DNA of 5,881 bases from an uncultured Selenomonadales bacterium (GCA_947305445.1 CAMZDU010000085.1:1-5881); one strand, 5' to 3'. Shown: positions 1 through 5,768, numbered from the stretch's first letter. A program made the numbers and translations. The notes: generated from the sequence alone by a model not told the origin.

Positions 1-2
1 AC

Positions 3-434
3 AGCCTCTCCAACGACAACGAAATCAGCATCAAGTACGAGGCTACGGGCGTTGATGATATTTCTGCGCAGATGATTTTCAATTCGGAAGCTCTGCCCGA
101 CATTGATTTTCGTGCATGTCAGAAGGGTGCCGCGTGGGAAAAAATCTCTGACGAAAAAATTTATCCCGTCACGCAGACCGCCGAAGTTGAAATGGAATTG
201 GGCATGTTCGGCTATGACCCCGGCTGTCCGATTGATTATCTGAACGCGGGCATAAAAAATGCGGCAAATCTTTTCGCGGCGGCGACAAGCATCGAACTTA
301 TTGTCTATGCCACGCAGAATGAAATTCACGCGCAAGCGGTTGACGGCGGCTTTTCGCTGTGGACGAGCGGCTCGAACGCGGCGGACGGTAAACTTGCCGG
401 TCAGACGGTTTACATGCTCAAGAATCGCAAGTAA
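3..434 (+). CDS. C-terminal part of an unrecognised protein (5' end outside window)
   Basis: The frame is open from the left edge and ends at a TAA at 432-434, giving 143 visible residues. An internal ATG at 72 has no Shine-Dalgarno sequence, so the gene most likely begins outside the window. The visible part is soluble and mixed acidic, with no membrane segment. It has two cysteines, in 'RACQKG' and in 'YDPGCPIDY', and ends in a basic 'LKNRK' tail. I recognise no family. It is not the succinate-CoA ligase alpha subunit that might be expected beside sucC, because the alpha-subunit CoA-binding and phosphohistidine regions are absent. Codon use is like that of its neighbours, so it looks native. 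The repeat-rich spacer after it suggests it is a separate unit from sucC. Confidence 0.7.
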   Translation, partial: SLSNDNEISIKYEATGVDDISAQMIFNSEALPDIDFRACQKGAAWEKISDEKIYPVTQTAEVEMELGMFGYDPGCPIDYLNAGIKNAANLFAAATSIELIVYATQNEIHAQAVDGGFSLWTSGSNAADGKLAGQTVYMLKNRK

Positions 435-486
435 GCTGATAGCTTATGGTTTGTAGCTTGTAGCTTACAGTTATCAGCTATAAGCT
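432..486. repeat. Degenerate 'TAGCTTATAGCTGA' repeat forming hairpins
   Basis: The spacer is built from related units around AGCTT/AGCTGATA, for example TAAGCTGATAGCTTA (432-446), GTAGCTT twice (453-459, 460-466) and TATCAGCTATAAGCT (472-486). The first unit is itself a palindrome (TAAGCT-GAT-AGCTTA) and includes the stop codon of the upstream gene. Bases 455-465 pair with 476-486 in an 11-bp stem with one G-T pair and a 10-base loop. No T-run follows, so it is not a standard terminator. It could be an intergenic repeat of the kind scattered through genomes, or a transcript-processing element. Confidence 0.6.
458..484 (+). promoter_or_regulatory. Weak candidate promoter for sucC inside the repeat
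   Basis: TTGTAG (458-463) and TATAAG (479-484) match the sigma-A boxes at four and five of six positions, with a short 15-base spacer. It is the best candidate before sucC, but the bases are also explained by the repeat. Confidence is therefore low. Confidence 0.2.
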
Positions 487-492
487 CAAAAT

Positions 493-498
493 GAGGAG
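493..498 (+). promoter_or_regulatory. Ribosome binding site fixing the TTG start of sucC
   Basis: GAGGAG lies 8 bases before TTG 507. The encoded N-terminus matches the family from its first residues, so the non-ATG start is secure. Confidence 0.8.
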
Positions 499-506
499 CT
501 GATATT

Positions 507-1694
507 TTGAACATTCACGAATACCAGAGCAAGGCAATCTTGCGCGGCTACGGCGTCAACGTGCCGGACGGCGGCGCGGCGTTCACGGTCGAGGAGGCCG
601 TTCAAAAAGCGCAGACTCTCGGCGCGGATGTCACCGTTGTCAAAGCGCAGATACATGCCGGTGGTCGCGGCAAAGCCGGCGGCGTCAAACTCGCGCACAA
701 CCTTAACGAAGTTCGCCAATACGCAGAAGAACTTCTCGGCAAGACGCTCGTCACTCATCAGACAGGTCCGGAAGGAAAAGTCGTTAAGCGTCTGCTGATT
801 GAGGCTGGCTCAAATATCAAGAAGGAATATTATCTAAGCTTCGTCGTCGATAGGCAAACGGCTCGTGTTGTGATGATGGGTTCGGAGGAAGGCGGCGTCG
901 AGATTGAGAAGGTCGCCGCAGAGTCGCCCGAAAAAATCGTTAAGGAGTTCATTGACCCGGCGATCGGTCTTGCGCCCTTCCAGGCAACGCGCATGGCTTA
1001 CAAAATGAATTTCCCGAAAGAAGTCATTCGCAAAGTCACAAAGCTCATGATTAATTTGCACCGCGCTTTCGTGAAAAAAGATTGCTCGCTTGCAGAAATT
1101 AATCCGCTCGTCGTCACGCAGGAAAATGACGTAATCGCGCTCGACGCCAAATTAAATTTCGACGACAGCGCGCTTTATCGTCACCCAGACGTTGAATCAA
1201 TGCGCGACGAGACCGAAGAAGATTCCAAAGAACTTCACGCCGCCAAACTCGGTTTGAATTACGTAAATTTGGGCGGCGACGTGGCTTGCATGGTTAACGG
1301 CGCGGGCTTGGCAATGGCTACCGTCGACATATTAAAACACTTCGGCGGCTCCCCGGCAAACTTCCTTGATGTCGGCGGGGATTCCACGCCCGAAAAAATT
1401 GCCGAAGCTTTTCAAATCATGTTGGAGGGCGGTCAGTCGAAGGGAATTTTCGTCAACATCTTCGGCGGCATAAACAAATGCGACCTCGTTGCGCAGGGCA
1501 TTGTCGACGCGGCAAAAATTATTTCGCCCGACGGCAAGTCAATCCCCGTGCCTGTCGTCGTCCGACTGGAAGGCACCAACGTCGAGCGCGGCCGTCAAAT
1601 CCTTAAAGACTCGCCCATTGCCAACGTCATTATGGCTGAGACTATGGAGGGCGGCGCGGAGGAAATTGTTCGCCTCGTCAAGCAAGCGTCATAA
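507..1694 (+). CDS. sucC: Succinate-CoA ligase (ADP-forming) subunit beta
   Basis: This is the beta subunit of the enzyme that interconverts succinyl-CoA and succinate with ADP/ATP and phosphate. It acts in the cytoplasm in the TCA cycle or succinate/propionate fermentation. The 395 residues match the usual length (E. coli SucC has 388). They begin with the family's 'NIHEYQSK' start and carry an ATP-grasp domain with [11 protein letters not shown] (51-61). The magnesium ligands N199 (EINP) and D213 (LDAK) fall at the E. coli positions, and a C-terminal ligase domain holds [10 protein letters not shown] (261-270) and VNIFGGI (316-322). Pro20 matches the ADP-type enzyme. Start TTG 507 follows GAGGAG (493-498) by 8 bases. 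Two oddities are 'LDVGGDST' at 288-294, where E. coli has LDVGGGAT, and the absence of sucD on either side. Confidence 0.97.
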   Translation: MNIHEYQSKAILRGYGVNVPDGGAAFTVEEAVQKAQTLGADVTVVKAQIHAGGRGKAGGVKLAHNLNEVRQYAEELLGKTLVTHQTGPEGKVVKRLLIEAGSNIKKEYYLSFVVDRQTARVVMMGSEEGGVEIEKVAAESPEKIVKEFIDPAIGLAPFQATRMAYKMNFPKEVIRKVTKLMINLHRAFVKKDCSLAEINPLVVTQENDVIALDAKLNFDDSALYRHPDVESMRDETEEDSKELHAAKLGLNYVNLGGDVACMVNGAGLAMATVDILKHFGGSPANFLDVGGDSTPEKIAEAFQIMLEGGQSKGIFVNIFGGINKCDLVAQGIVDAAKIISPDGKSIPVPVVVRLEGTNVERGRQILKDSPIANVIMAETMEGGAEEIVRLVKQAS

Positions 1695-1715
1695 ATTTTT
1701 TTCGTTTGACGTAAC

Positions 1716-1723
1716 GGGGGGGA
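1716..1723 (+). promoter_or_regulatory. Poly-G ribosome binding site of sufU
   Basis: A run of seven G's followed by A lies 5 bases before TTG 1729. It is an unusual Shine-Dalgarno sequence, since GGGGGGGA can pair with the CCTCC end of 16S rRNA in several registers. No better site or start exists in the 34-base gap after sucC. Confidence 0.5.
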
Positions 1724-1728
1724 TTTGC

Positions 1729-2154
1729 TTGCTCGAAAATATTTACACGGAACTTATCGCCGAACACAGCCGGTCGAGTGAAAATCGTCACCCGTTGCCG
1801 AATGCAACCGTCAAAGAGCACGGCCACAATCCGAGTTGCGGCGACGAAATAATTTTGGAGTTGCAAATCGTTGACGGCACGATTGTCGACGCGGCCTTCA
1901 GCGGAGCGGGTTGCGCCATTTCTCAGGCGTCGACCGACATGATGATTGACCTTATGCGCGGCAAGACCGTTGCCCAAGCCCGCAAGCTTGCTGAACTTTT
2001 TATTGCCATGATTCACGGCGAAGTCACAGACGACGCCGAACTTGATGCACTTGACGAGGCGGCCGCGCTGAAAAATATTTCGACTATGCCGGCTCGCGTC
2101 AAGTGCGCCACACTCGCCTGGCACACACTCGAACAGTGTATCGACGACGATTGA
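1729..2154 (+). CDS. sufU: SufU-type iron-sulfur cluster assembly protein (NifU N-terminal family)
   Basis: In Firmicutes SufU is a zinc protein that takes persulfide sulfur from the cysteine desulfurase SufS and passes it to the SufBCD scaffold. The 141 residues begin 'LENIYTELIAEHSR', typical of the family. The metal ligands are C37 and D39 (NPSCGDE), C62 (SGAGCAIS) and C126 (ARVKCATLAW). The gap of 64 residues between the second and third cysteines is about 20 longer than in IscU, which marks the SufU type. Start TTG 1729 is chosen because homology begins there. The frame is open further upstream, but only as a shadow inside sucC. It lies 34 nt after sucC and before a terminator, so it is probably co-transcribed with sucC. 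No other suf gene is in view. Confidence 0.92.
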   Translation: MLENIYTELIAEHSRSSENRHPLPNATVKEHGHNPSCGDEIILELQIVDGTIVDAAFSGAGCAISQASTDMMIDLMRGKTVAQARKLAELFIAMIHGEVTDDAELDALDEAAALKNISTMPARVKCATLAWHTLEQCIDDD

Positions 2155-2159
2155 CAATC

Positions 2160-2196
2160 GGGGAGACGGATTAATTCCGCTCCCCAAAATTTTTTT
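2160..2196 (+). terminator. Rho-independent terminator after sufU
   Basis: GGGGAG (2160-2165) pairs with CTCCCC (2180-2185), and after one bulged A, CGGA (2167-2170) pairs with TCCG (2176-2179). The loop is five bases (TTAAT). The stem is followed by AAAA and seven T's (2190-2196). It ends the sucC-sufU unit five bases after the stop codon. Confidence 0.9.
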
Positions 2197-2215
2197 GCGC
2201 GTCAAACAAAAATCA

Positions 2216-2245
2216 CTGTCAAATCTGAAATAAACATGATATAAT
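2216..2245 (+). promoter_or_regulatory. Sigma-A type promoter with extended -10
   Basis: A perfect TATAAT (2240-2245) is preceded by TGA (2237-2239), giving the extended -10 form TGnTATAAT. The -35 candidate CTGTCA (2216-2221) matches TTGACA at four of six positions with an 18-base spacer. It lies just after a terminator and 27 bases before the next gene, so it probably drives the five-gene envelope unit. Transcription would begin near 2252. Confidence 0.8.
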
Positions 2246-2254
2246 TTTGCACGG

Positions 2255-2261
2255 AAGGAGG
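2255..2261 (+). promoter_or_regulatory. Ribosome binding site before the TTG start of the small membrane protein
   Basis: AAGGAGG is a full Shine-Dalgarno match 10 bases before TTG 2272. It is the main evidence that this 68-codon frame is a real gene. If transcription starts near 2252, the leader is only about 20 bases long. Confidence 0.7.
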
Positions 2262-2271
2262 TCGACGAATT

Positions 2272-2478
2272 TTGTCTGAAATTTTTAAAAAAGCGTTTGA
2301 CAAATTCGACGCGTTTATTATATTGGCGGCGGTGTTCCTGTTCGTGCATTTCGATTACGGGAACTTATCGACGCTGGACAAAATTTATATCGCGTCGTTT
2401 GCGTTTTGGACGGTGACGAAATTTATTCGCCTGTACATCGTCTGGCGCAACGAGCGCGACCGAAATTCCAAACCGTGA
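2272..2478 (+). CDS. Small predicted membrane protein, unknown function
   Basis: The product is 68 residues long. The charged N-terminus (SEIFKKAFDKFD) is followed by a hydrophobic stretch at 14-27 (AFIILAAVFLFVHF). A second stretch at about 38-57 (IYIASFAFWTVTKFIRLYIV) has two internal basic residues. A basic tail (RNERDRNSKP) ends it. This suggests one firm and one weaker membrane segment, with the basic tail probably cytoplasmic. I recognise no family. Support for a real gene comes from its own promoter, a perfect ribosome site and a 15-base gap to the next gene. It is first in the envelope unit and could be a membrane partner of the exported proteins that follow, which is inference from position only. 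Confidence 0.75.
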   Translation: MSEIFKKAFDKFDAFIILAAVFLFVHFDYGNLSTLDKIYIASFAFWTVTKFIRLYIVWRNERDRNSKP

Positions 2479-2493
2479 CGAAAGGATGATTCT

Positions 2494-3555
2494 ATGCAGA
2501 AAATTTTTATTACTGTATTCATGCTGGCGACGTTGATTTTCGGCGGGTGCGGCGGACAATCCGAACCGCAATCCGATACCAAATCAGACGCCAAGGTCGA
2601 CGATAAAACCGACGCTCCGACCGAAGTCACCGCCGCCGCGCAGTCCGTCAAAGGCGACTTGAAAATTTCCATGCTCAACGTCGGGCAAGGCGATGCTATT
2701 CTGATTCAGACCGGCAAACAGACAATTCTCATCGACACTTCCGACATCGACGAGCGCGAGCTTCTCGTCGACGAGCTGAAAAAATTTTCCGTCACCAAAA
2801 TCGACAAACTCATACTCACCCACCCGCACGCAGATCACATCGGCAACGCGAAAGTTCTGATTAATCCGAGCAAGAAGGAAATTAACGTCAACCCGTATCT
2901 CGAAAAAATTTCCGTCGCTGAAGTTTACGATAACGGCATCGCTTCAAGCAATCCGCTCTACAAAAGCTACCTGAAGGCCGTCGACACCAAGTCAATTCCG
3001 CACCACACGCTTAAAACCGGCGACAAGCTCGACTTCGGCGGCGGCGTTAAATTCGACGTGCTCTATCCGACGCCCGAACTTGTCAACGATATTAACGGCG
3101 GGCAGAAGTCCGACCCAAACAACGAATCCGTCGTCGGCAAGCTCACCTACAAAAAATTTTCCATGATGTTTACTGGTGACGCCGAGAAAAAAGTTGAGTC
3201 CGAGTTGTGGGCCGACAACGACGCCAAAGTTCTCAAATGCGACGTGCTCAAATCCGGCCATCACGGCAGCTACACCGCGTCCACAGAAAATTTTGTCGCG
3301 ACCGTTGAGCCGAGTTACGTGTTAATTTCCGCAGGCCCCGACGAGGAACGCCGAAACACTTACGGGCACCCGCATTTGGAGCCGCTGGAAAATTATTTGT
3401 CGCACGGAATTGCCGCCGACCACATTTTCTGCACGCGCTGGAACGGCACGATTACCGTCATCAGCGACGGCAAAAATTTTTCCGTCGAGCCTGAAACTAA
3501 GGAGGATTGGGTAGACAAATGGATAACGAAAAAGAAAGCGGACAACAAAAAATAA
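2494..3555 (+). CDS. ComEC/Rec2-like metallo-beta-lactamase fold lipoprotein
   Basis: This 353-residue protein is an exported hydrolase with the metallo-beta-lactamase fold found as the C-terminal domain of the DNA-uptake channel ComEC, but without the channel. Residues 1-18 form a lipoprotein signal (hydrophobic 4-16, then GGC with C19 as the lipidated residue). A polar, Asp/Lys-rich linker runs from 20 to 52. The catalytic domain shows NVGQGDA (62-68), THPHADH (H110, H112, D114, H115), FTGDAE (D229), SGHHGS (H256/H257) and the ComEC-type NTYGHPH (288-294). All metal-site residues are present, so it should be active. The substrate is not shown; nucleic acid or phosphodiester cleavage is suggested by the family. 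The start ATG 2494 follows AAAGGA (2481-2486). Its last 37 nt overlap the DUF3006 gene. Confidence 0.93.
   Translation: MQKIFITVFMLATLIFGGCGGQSEPQSDTKSDAKVDDKTDAPTEVTAAAQSVKGDLKISMLNVGQGDAILIQTGKQTILIDTSDIDERELLVDELKKFSVTKIDKLILTHPHADHIGNAKVLINPSKKEINVNPYLEKISVAEVYDNGIASSNPLYKSYLKAVDTKSIPHHTLKTGDKLDFGGGVKFDVLYPTPELVNDINGGQKSDPNNESVVGKLTYKKFSMMFTGDAEKKVESELWADNDAKVLKCDVLKSGHHGSYTASTENFVATVEPSYVLISAGPDEERRNTYGHPHLEPLENYLSHGIAADHIFCTRWNGTITVISDGKNFSVEPETKEDWVDKWITKKKADNKK
3499..3505 (+). promoter_or_regulatory. Ribosome binding site of the DUF3006 gene, inside the previous gene
   Basis: AAGGAGG lies within the hydrolase gene. It is 13 bases before ATG 3519, which is long, and only 1 base before an in-frame TTG at 3507, which is too close. 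ATG 3519 is therefore preferred. Confidence 0.6.
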
Positions 3556-3779
3556 TTGCCTACCTTGACCGCATCGAAGAGCTTGAGGACGGTTCGGCGA
3601 CGGCTGTCTTTCTGGTTGAGGACGAGGACGATTTCCGACAATTCATCTTGCCCGCAGACTTTTTGCCCGAAGACGCCGACGAAGGCGAGTACCTCACGTT
3701 GACAATTTCCCGCGACACGGCCAAAACTCAATCAGCTCTCGACGAGGCGCGTGATCTGTTGCATAATTTGGAGGAATGA
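3519..3779 (+). CDS. DUF3006 domain-containing protein
   Basis: This is an acidic protein of 86 residues with no signal peptide or membrane segment, so probably cytoplasmic. It matches the DUF3006 pattern: 'AYLDRIEELEDGSATAVFLVED' has the usual 'IDR-E-x-A-VLLED' strand arrangement, 'FILPADFLPEDADEGEYLTLTI' has the 'LP-LLPEG-EGD-L-V-I' core, and a helical tail follows (about residues 66-86). In Firmicutes such genes commonly sit directly after a ComEC-like hydrolase gene, as here. The biochemical role is unknown. The gene overlaps the hydrolase gene by 37 nt and its stop overlaps the start region of the amidase gene, so translation of all three is probably coupled. Confidence 0.88.
   Translation: MDNEKESGQQKIIAYLDRIEELEDGSATAVFLVEDEDDFRQFILPADFLPEDADEGEYLTLTISRDTAKTQSALDEARDLLHNLEE
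3770..3774 (+). promoter_or_regulatory. Ribosome binding site that favours TTG 3782 for the amidase
   Basis: GGAGG lies 7 bases before TTG 3782, the ideal distance, but only 1 base before ATG 3776. TTG 3782 also gives the cleaner signal peptide start 'MLKKIL'. ATG 3776 would make a classic ATGA stop-start overlap with the DUF3006 gene but would have no usable ribosome site. Confidence 0.6.
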
Positions 3780-3781
3780 TT

Positions 3782-4828
3782 TTGCTGAAAAAAATTCTGA
3801 CGTGTTTCACGCTGATGCTCGTGTTGACCTGCGCGGCGACGACCACAGCCTTTGCCAAGGCCGCCGAGCTGACAGGGATAACCGCCTTTGAGTTGGACAA
3901 CGACATTTTGCGTATTGAAATTTCCTACAGCGGCGGACGACTTGACTTCGGCAACATTTCAACTGAGCTGTCGTCGGGGATTTTGCGCGTCGACTTGAAC
4001 AACACTTTGCCTGGCAGAGTCAGTCGCGTATCCGGCACGCAGATTCAGTCCAGCGCACGCGAATCCGTCGAAAAAATTTTCGTCAACCGCACGCAAGAAA
4101 ATTACACTAGAATTCAAATCCACTTCCGCTCAATGATTGAAGGCGACGTAAAAGTTTCACTTGAACCGGCCAATCGCTCCGCGAAAAAATCCGACCGCAT
4201 AGTTTTGGACGTGAAGAAAAATTTTTCGTCGGATTATGACTTCGGCAACGGCGACGGCAGAGTTATCGTACTCGACCCCGGCCACGGCGGCTCCGACTCC
4301 GGTGCAATCGGTCCGAGCGGCGTCACGGAAAAATCCGTCTCGTTGGCTGTCTCGCTCAAGGCGCAAAAACTTCTGATCAATTCGGGTTACAGAGTGGTTA
4401 TGACGCGCACGACCGACATTGACGTTGCCGCGCCGGGCGTTTCGGACGCGGTCGAACTTCAAGCACGCGTTGACAAAGCTCCGCCCAACGCCGATATTTT
4501 CATCAGCGTCCACTGCAACGCCTTCTCGAACACGCACGCCAACGGAGTTGAAACTTATCACGCGCCGGGTGCCGTCAAAGGCTCGCGGTTAGCTCGTCTT
4601 CTCAACGAAGAGCTTGAACGGCTGGGCGGTCTGAACAATCGCGGCGTCAAGGCGGCTCGTTTCTACGTCATGACACACACGAAATGCCCCGCGTCGTTGA
4701 TTGAGCTGGGCTTCATCACCAATCCGCGTGAAGAACAGTTATTGGCTTCAAACGACTATCAACAGAAACTTGCGCAAGCAATTACCAACGCCGTCAATCG
4801 TTATTTCAATCAAGGAGGATTTGATTAA
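3782..4828 (+). CDS. Exported N-acetylmuramoyl-L-alanine amidase (AMIN + Amidase_3)
   Basis: This zinc enzyme cuts the bond between N-acetylmuramic acid and L-alanine in peptidoglycan, outside the cytoplasmic membrane. Numbered from TTG 3782 it has 348 residues. A signal peptide (basic MLKK, hydrophobic core, likely cut after 'TTTAFA' at residue 25) leads into an AMIN-like beta domain (about 28-146), which in this family targets the enzyme to the envelope or septum. The Amidase_3 domain (about 160-342) has zinc ligands H168 (LDPGHGG), E183 (VTEKSV) and H244 (SVHCNAF), and catalytic E308 (IELGFITN). No inhibitory helix is obvious. Its start region touches the DUF3006 gene and its end is 2 bases from the GerMN gene. 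An LytC/AmiC-type name would be a guess, so no symbol is given. Confidence 0.95.
   Translation: MLKKILTCFTLMLVLTCAATTTAFAKAAELTGITAFELDNDILRIEISYSGGRLDFGNISTELSSGILRVDLNNTLPGRVSRVSGTQIQSSARESVEKIFVNRTQENYTRIQIHFRSMIEGDVKVSLEPANRSAKKSDRIVLDVKKNFSSDYDFGNGDGRVIVLDPGHGGSDSGAIGPSGVTEKSVSLAVSLKAQKLLINSGYRVVMTRTTDIDVAAPGVSDAVELQARVDKAPPNADIFISVHCNAFSNTHANGVETYHAPGAVKGSRLARLLNEELERLGGLNNRGVKAARFYVMTHTKCPASLIELGFITNPREEQLLASNDYQQKLAQAITNAVNRYFNQGGFD
4812..4818 (+). promoter_or_regulatory. Ribosome binding site of the GerMN gene, inside the amidase gene
   Basis: A perfect AAGGAGG lies 12 bases before GTG 4831, a longer gap than usual. A TTG at 4821 is nearer but in another frame, which hits no lipoprotein signal. 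GTG 4831 is the only start that gives the complete signal peptide. Confidence 0.65.
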
Positions 4829-4830
4829 TC

Positions 4831-5460
4831 GTGAACAAAATTTTTTTGCCGGCAATGCTCGCGTTGTTGCTGTTGACTGCGGGCTGTGAACAAAATCCGA
4901 GCGACAATCCGCCCGAACCGCCTGCGCAGAACAAAACCGTCGTCACGCCGGAAACAAAGCCCGAACCCTCAAAACCTGTGCCGGAGCCGGAAAAAACGGT
5001 TCAGCCCCGGGAAAATCCTCCCGTGAACAACGAAAAGACCGAACAGTCCATGAACATAAAAGTTTACTATCCCGACGATTCGGGCATGCGTCTCGTTGAA
5101 GTCGAGCGCGAGATTATTGTCGGCGACGAGGACGAAAAATACATCGCCGCCGTCGAAACTCTGCTTGACGAGCCGGTCGAAGACAACTTGACGCGCATTT
5201 TCCCGAAGAACGCCGGCATTCGTTCCGTCACGGTCAGCGACGGATTGGCAATCGTCGATTTTGACGGAAGCATTTTGAAAAATTTTGTCGGCGGTTCCAC
5301 GGGCGAAGAATTTTTAATCGGCTCAATCGTCGACACGCTGACCAATTTCCCCGAAATCAATCGCGTAAAATTTTTGGTCGACGGACAGGAGATCGAGACG
5401 CTGTCCGGCCACATGGACTTGAGCGCACCGCTTGAGCGCATGAGCGACCTAATCCAATAA
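4831..5460 (+). CDS. GerMN-domain lipoprotein
   Basis: The product has 209 residues. The lipoprotein signal 'LLLLTAGC' puts the lipidated residue at C19, followed by E20. A proline-rich linker (about 22-66, with repeated PEP/KP units) would let the domain reach away from the membrane. The GerMN domain (about 74-205) shows 'MNIKVYYPDD', 'AVETLLDEP', 'VSDGLAIVDF' and 'VKFLVDGQEIETLSGHMDL', all typical. GerMN domains are named from the spore germination protein GerM but also occur in non-sporulating bacteria, probably as peptidoglycan or protein-binding modules. Lying 2 bases after an amidase, this one may position or regulate that enzyme, which is inference. It is the last gene before a strong terminator. 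Confidence 0.92.
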   Translation: MNKIFLPAMLALLLLTAGCEQNPSDNPPEPPAQNKTVVTPETKPEPSKPVPEPEKTVQPRENPPVNNEKTEQSMNIKVYYPDDSGMRLVEVEREIIVGDEDEKYIAAVETLLDEPVEDNLTRIFPKNAGIRSVTVSDGLAIVDFDGSILKNFVGGSTGEEFLIGSIVDTLTNFPEINRVKFLVDGQEIETLSGHMDLSAPLERMSDLIQ

Positions 5461-5467
5461 CTGAACG

Positions 5468-5512
5468 AAAAATCGGTACGAGAGCTCAAAAACTTTCGTA
5501 CCGATTTTTTTT
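5468..5512. terminator. Strong intrinsic terminator, probably bidirectional
   Basis: Bases 5468-5484 pair with 5493-5509 along 17 positions with a single G-T pair, around the 8-base loop CTCAAAAA. Eight T's (5505-5512) follow on the + strand. The matching A-run at 5468-5472 gives five T's on the other strand, so it could also stop transcription entering from the right. It lies 7 bases after the GerMN stop. Confidence 0.93.
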
Positions 5513-5620
5513 GCAAGTTGTCCTCATCACGACCGGAAAATTTTTCTGCACGCAGGACTTCGTTACAGAAAAAATGTTCGCTCCGTGTTCGGTTGCCCCG
5601 ACGTCGTCTTTTTGCGCCGT

Positions 5621-5652
5621 GAACTACTCCCGCCTGTAGAGGCGGGGGTTTT
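5621..5652 (+). mobile_element. IS200/IS605-like right-end hairpin (possible remnant or solo end)
   Basis: GAACTACTCCCGCCT is followed by the tetraloop GTAG and AGGCGGGGG, forming a 9-pair stem (5627-5635 with 5640-5648), then TTTT. As I recall, the combination of GAACTAC with a CCCGCC/GGCGGG hairpin is common at the 3' end of tnpB genes, where it forms the right end and the end of the omega RNA. No tnpB coding sequence precedes it here. It could equally be a simple intrinsic terminator. Confidence 0.35.
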
Positions 5653-5724
5653 CTCGCCATTTTGGGATAAAATTGCTGTGGTAGGATACAGGCAAGGCGG
5701 TTTATGGCACCGCCCCGCCATCTG

Positions 5725-5768
5725 AAGCCCCGTGTGCGCTATTTTAGTCGACGCTTGCGCGGGCTTTT
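5725..5768 (+). terminator. Terminator-like imperfect hairpin
   Basis: AAGCCC (5725-5730) pairs with GGGCTT (5761-5766). After a one-base bulge, seven further positions pair with two G-T pairs and one mismatch. A T-run of four follows. It would end a short + strand RNA arising in this region, but no gene needing it is seen, and the long loop weakens the case. Confidence 0.35.

Noticed and set aside
1489..1728. Upstream extension of the sufU reading frame into sucC
   Set aside because: The extra N-terminal part shows no family similarity, lies antiparallel to no signal and overlaps the well-supported end of sucC. SufU similarity begins exactly at TTG 1729.
1678..2349. 223-codon open frame on the - strand
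   Set aside because: It is antisense to sufU and crosses a terminator and a promoter. It has no ribosome site and its product has no recognisable motif, so it is a codon-bias shadow.
4157..4561. 134-codon open frame on the - strand
   Set aside because: It is fully antisense to the conserved zinc-ligand region of the amidase, with no ribosome site.
4701..4889. 62-codon + strand frame spanning the amidase/GerMN junction
   Set aside because: It lies out of frame across two strongly supported genes and its product shows no motif.
5067..5660. 197-codon open frame on the - strand
   Set aside because: It runs antisense through the GerMN gene and across the bidirectional terminator. Its start lies in the IS605-like hairpin and has no ribosome site.
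5701..5716. T-box-like 'TGGCACCGC' string
   Set aside because: It resembles part of the T-box antiterminator motif, but no specifier stem or matched terminator arrangement and no tRNA-related gene downstream could be seen.
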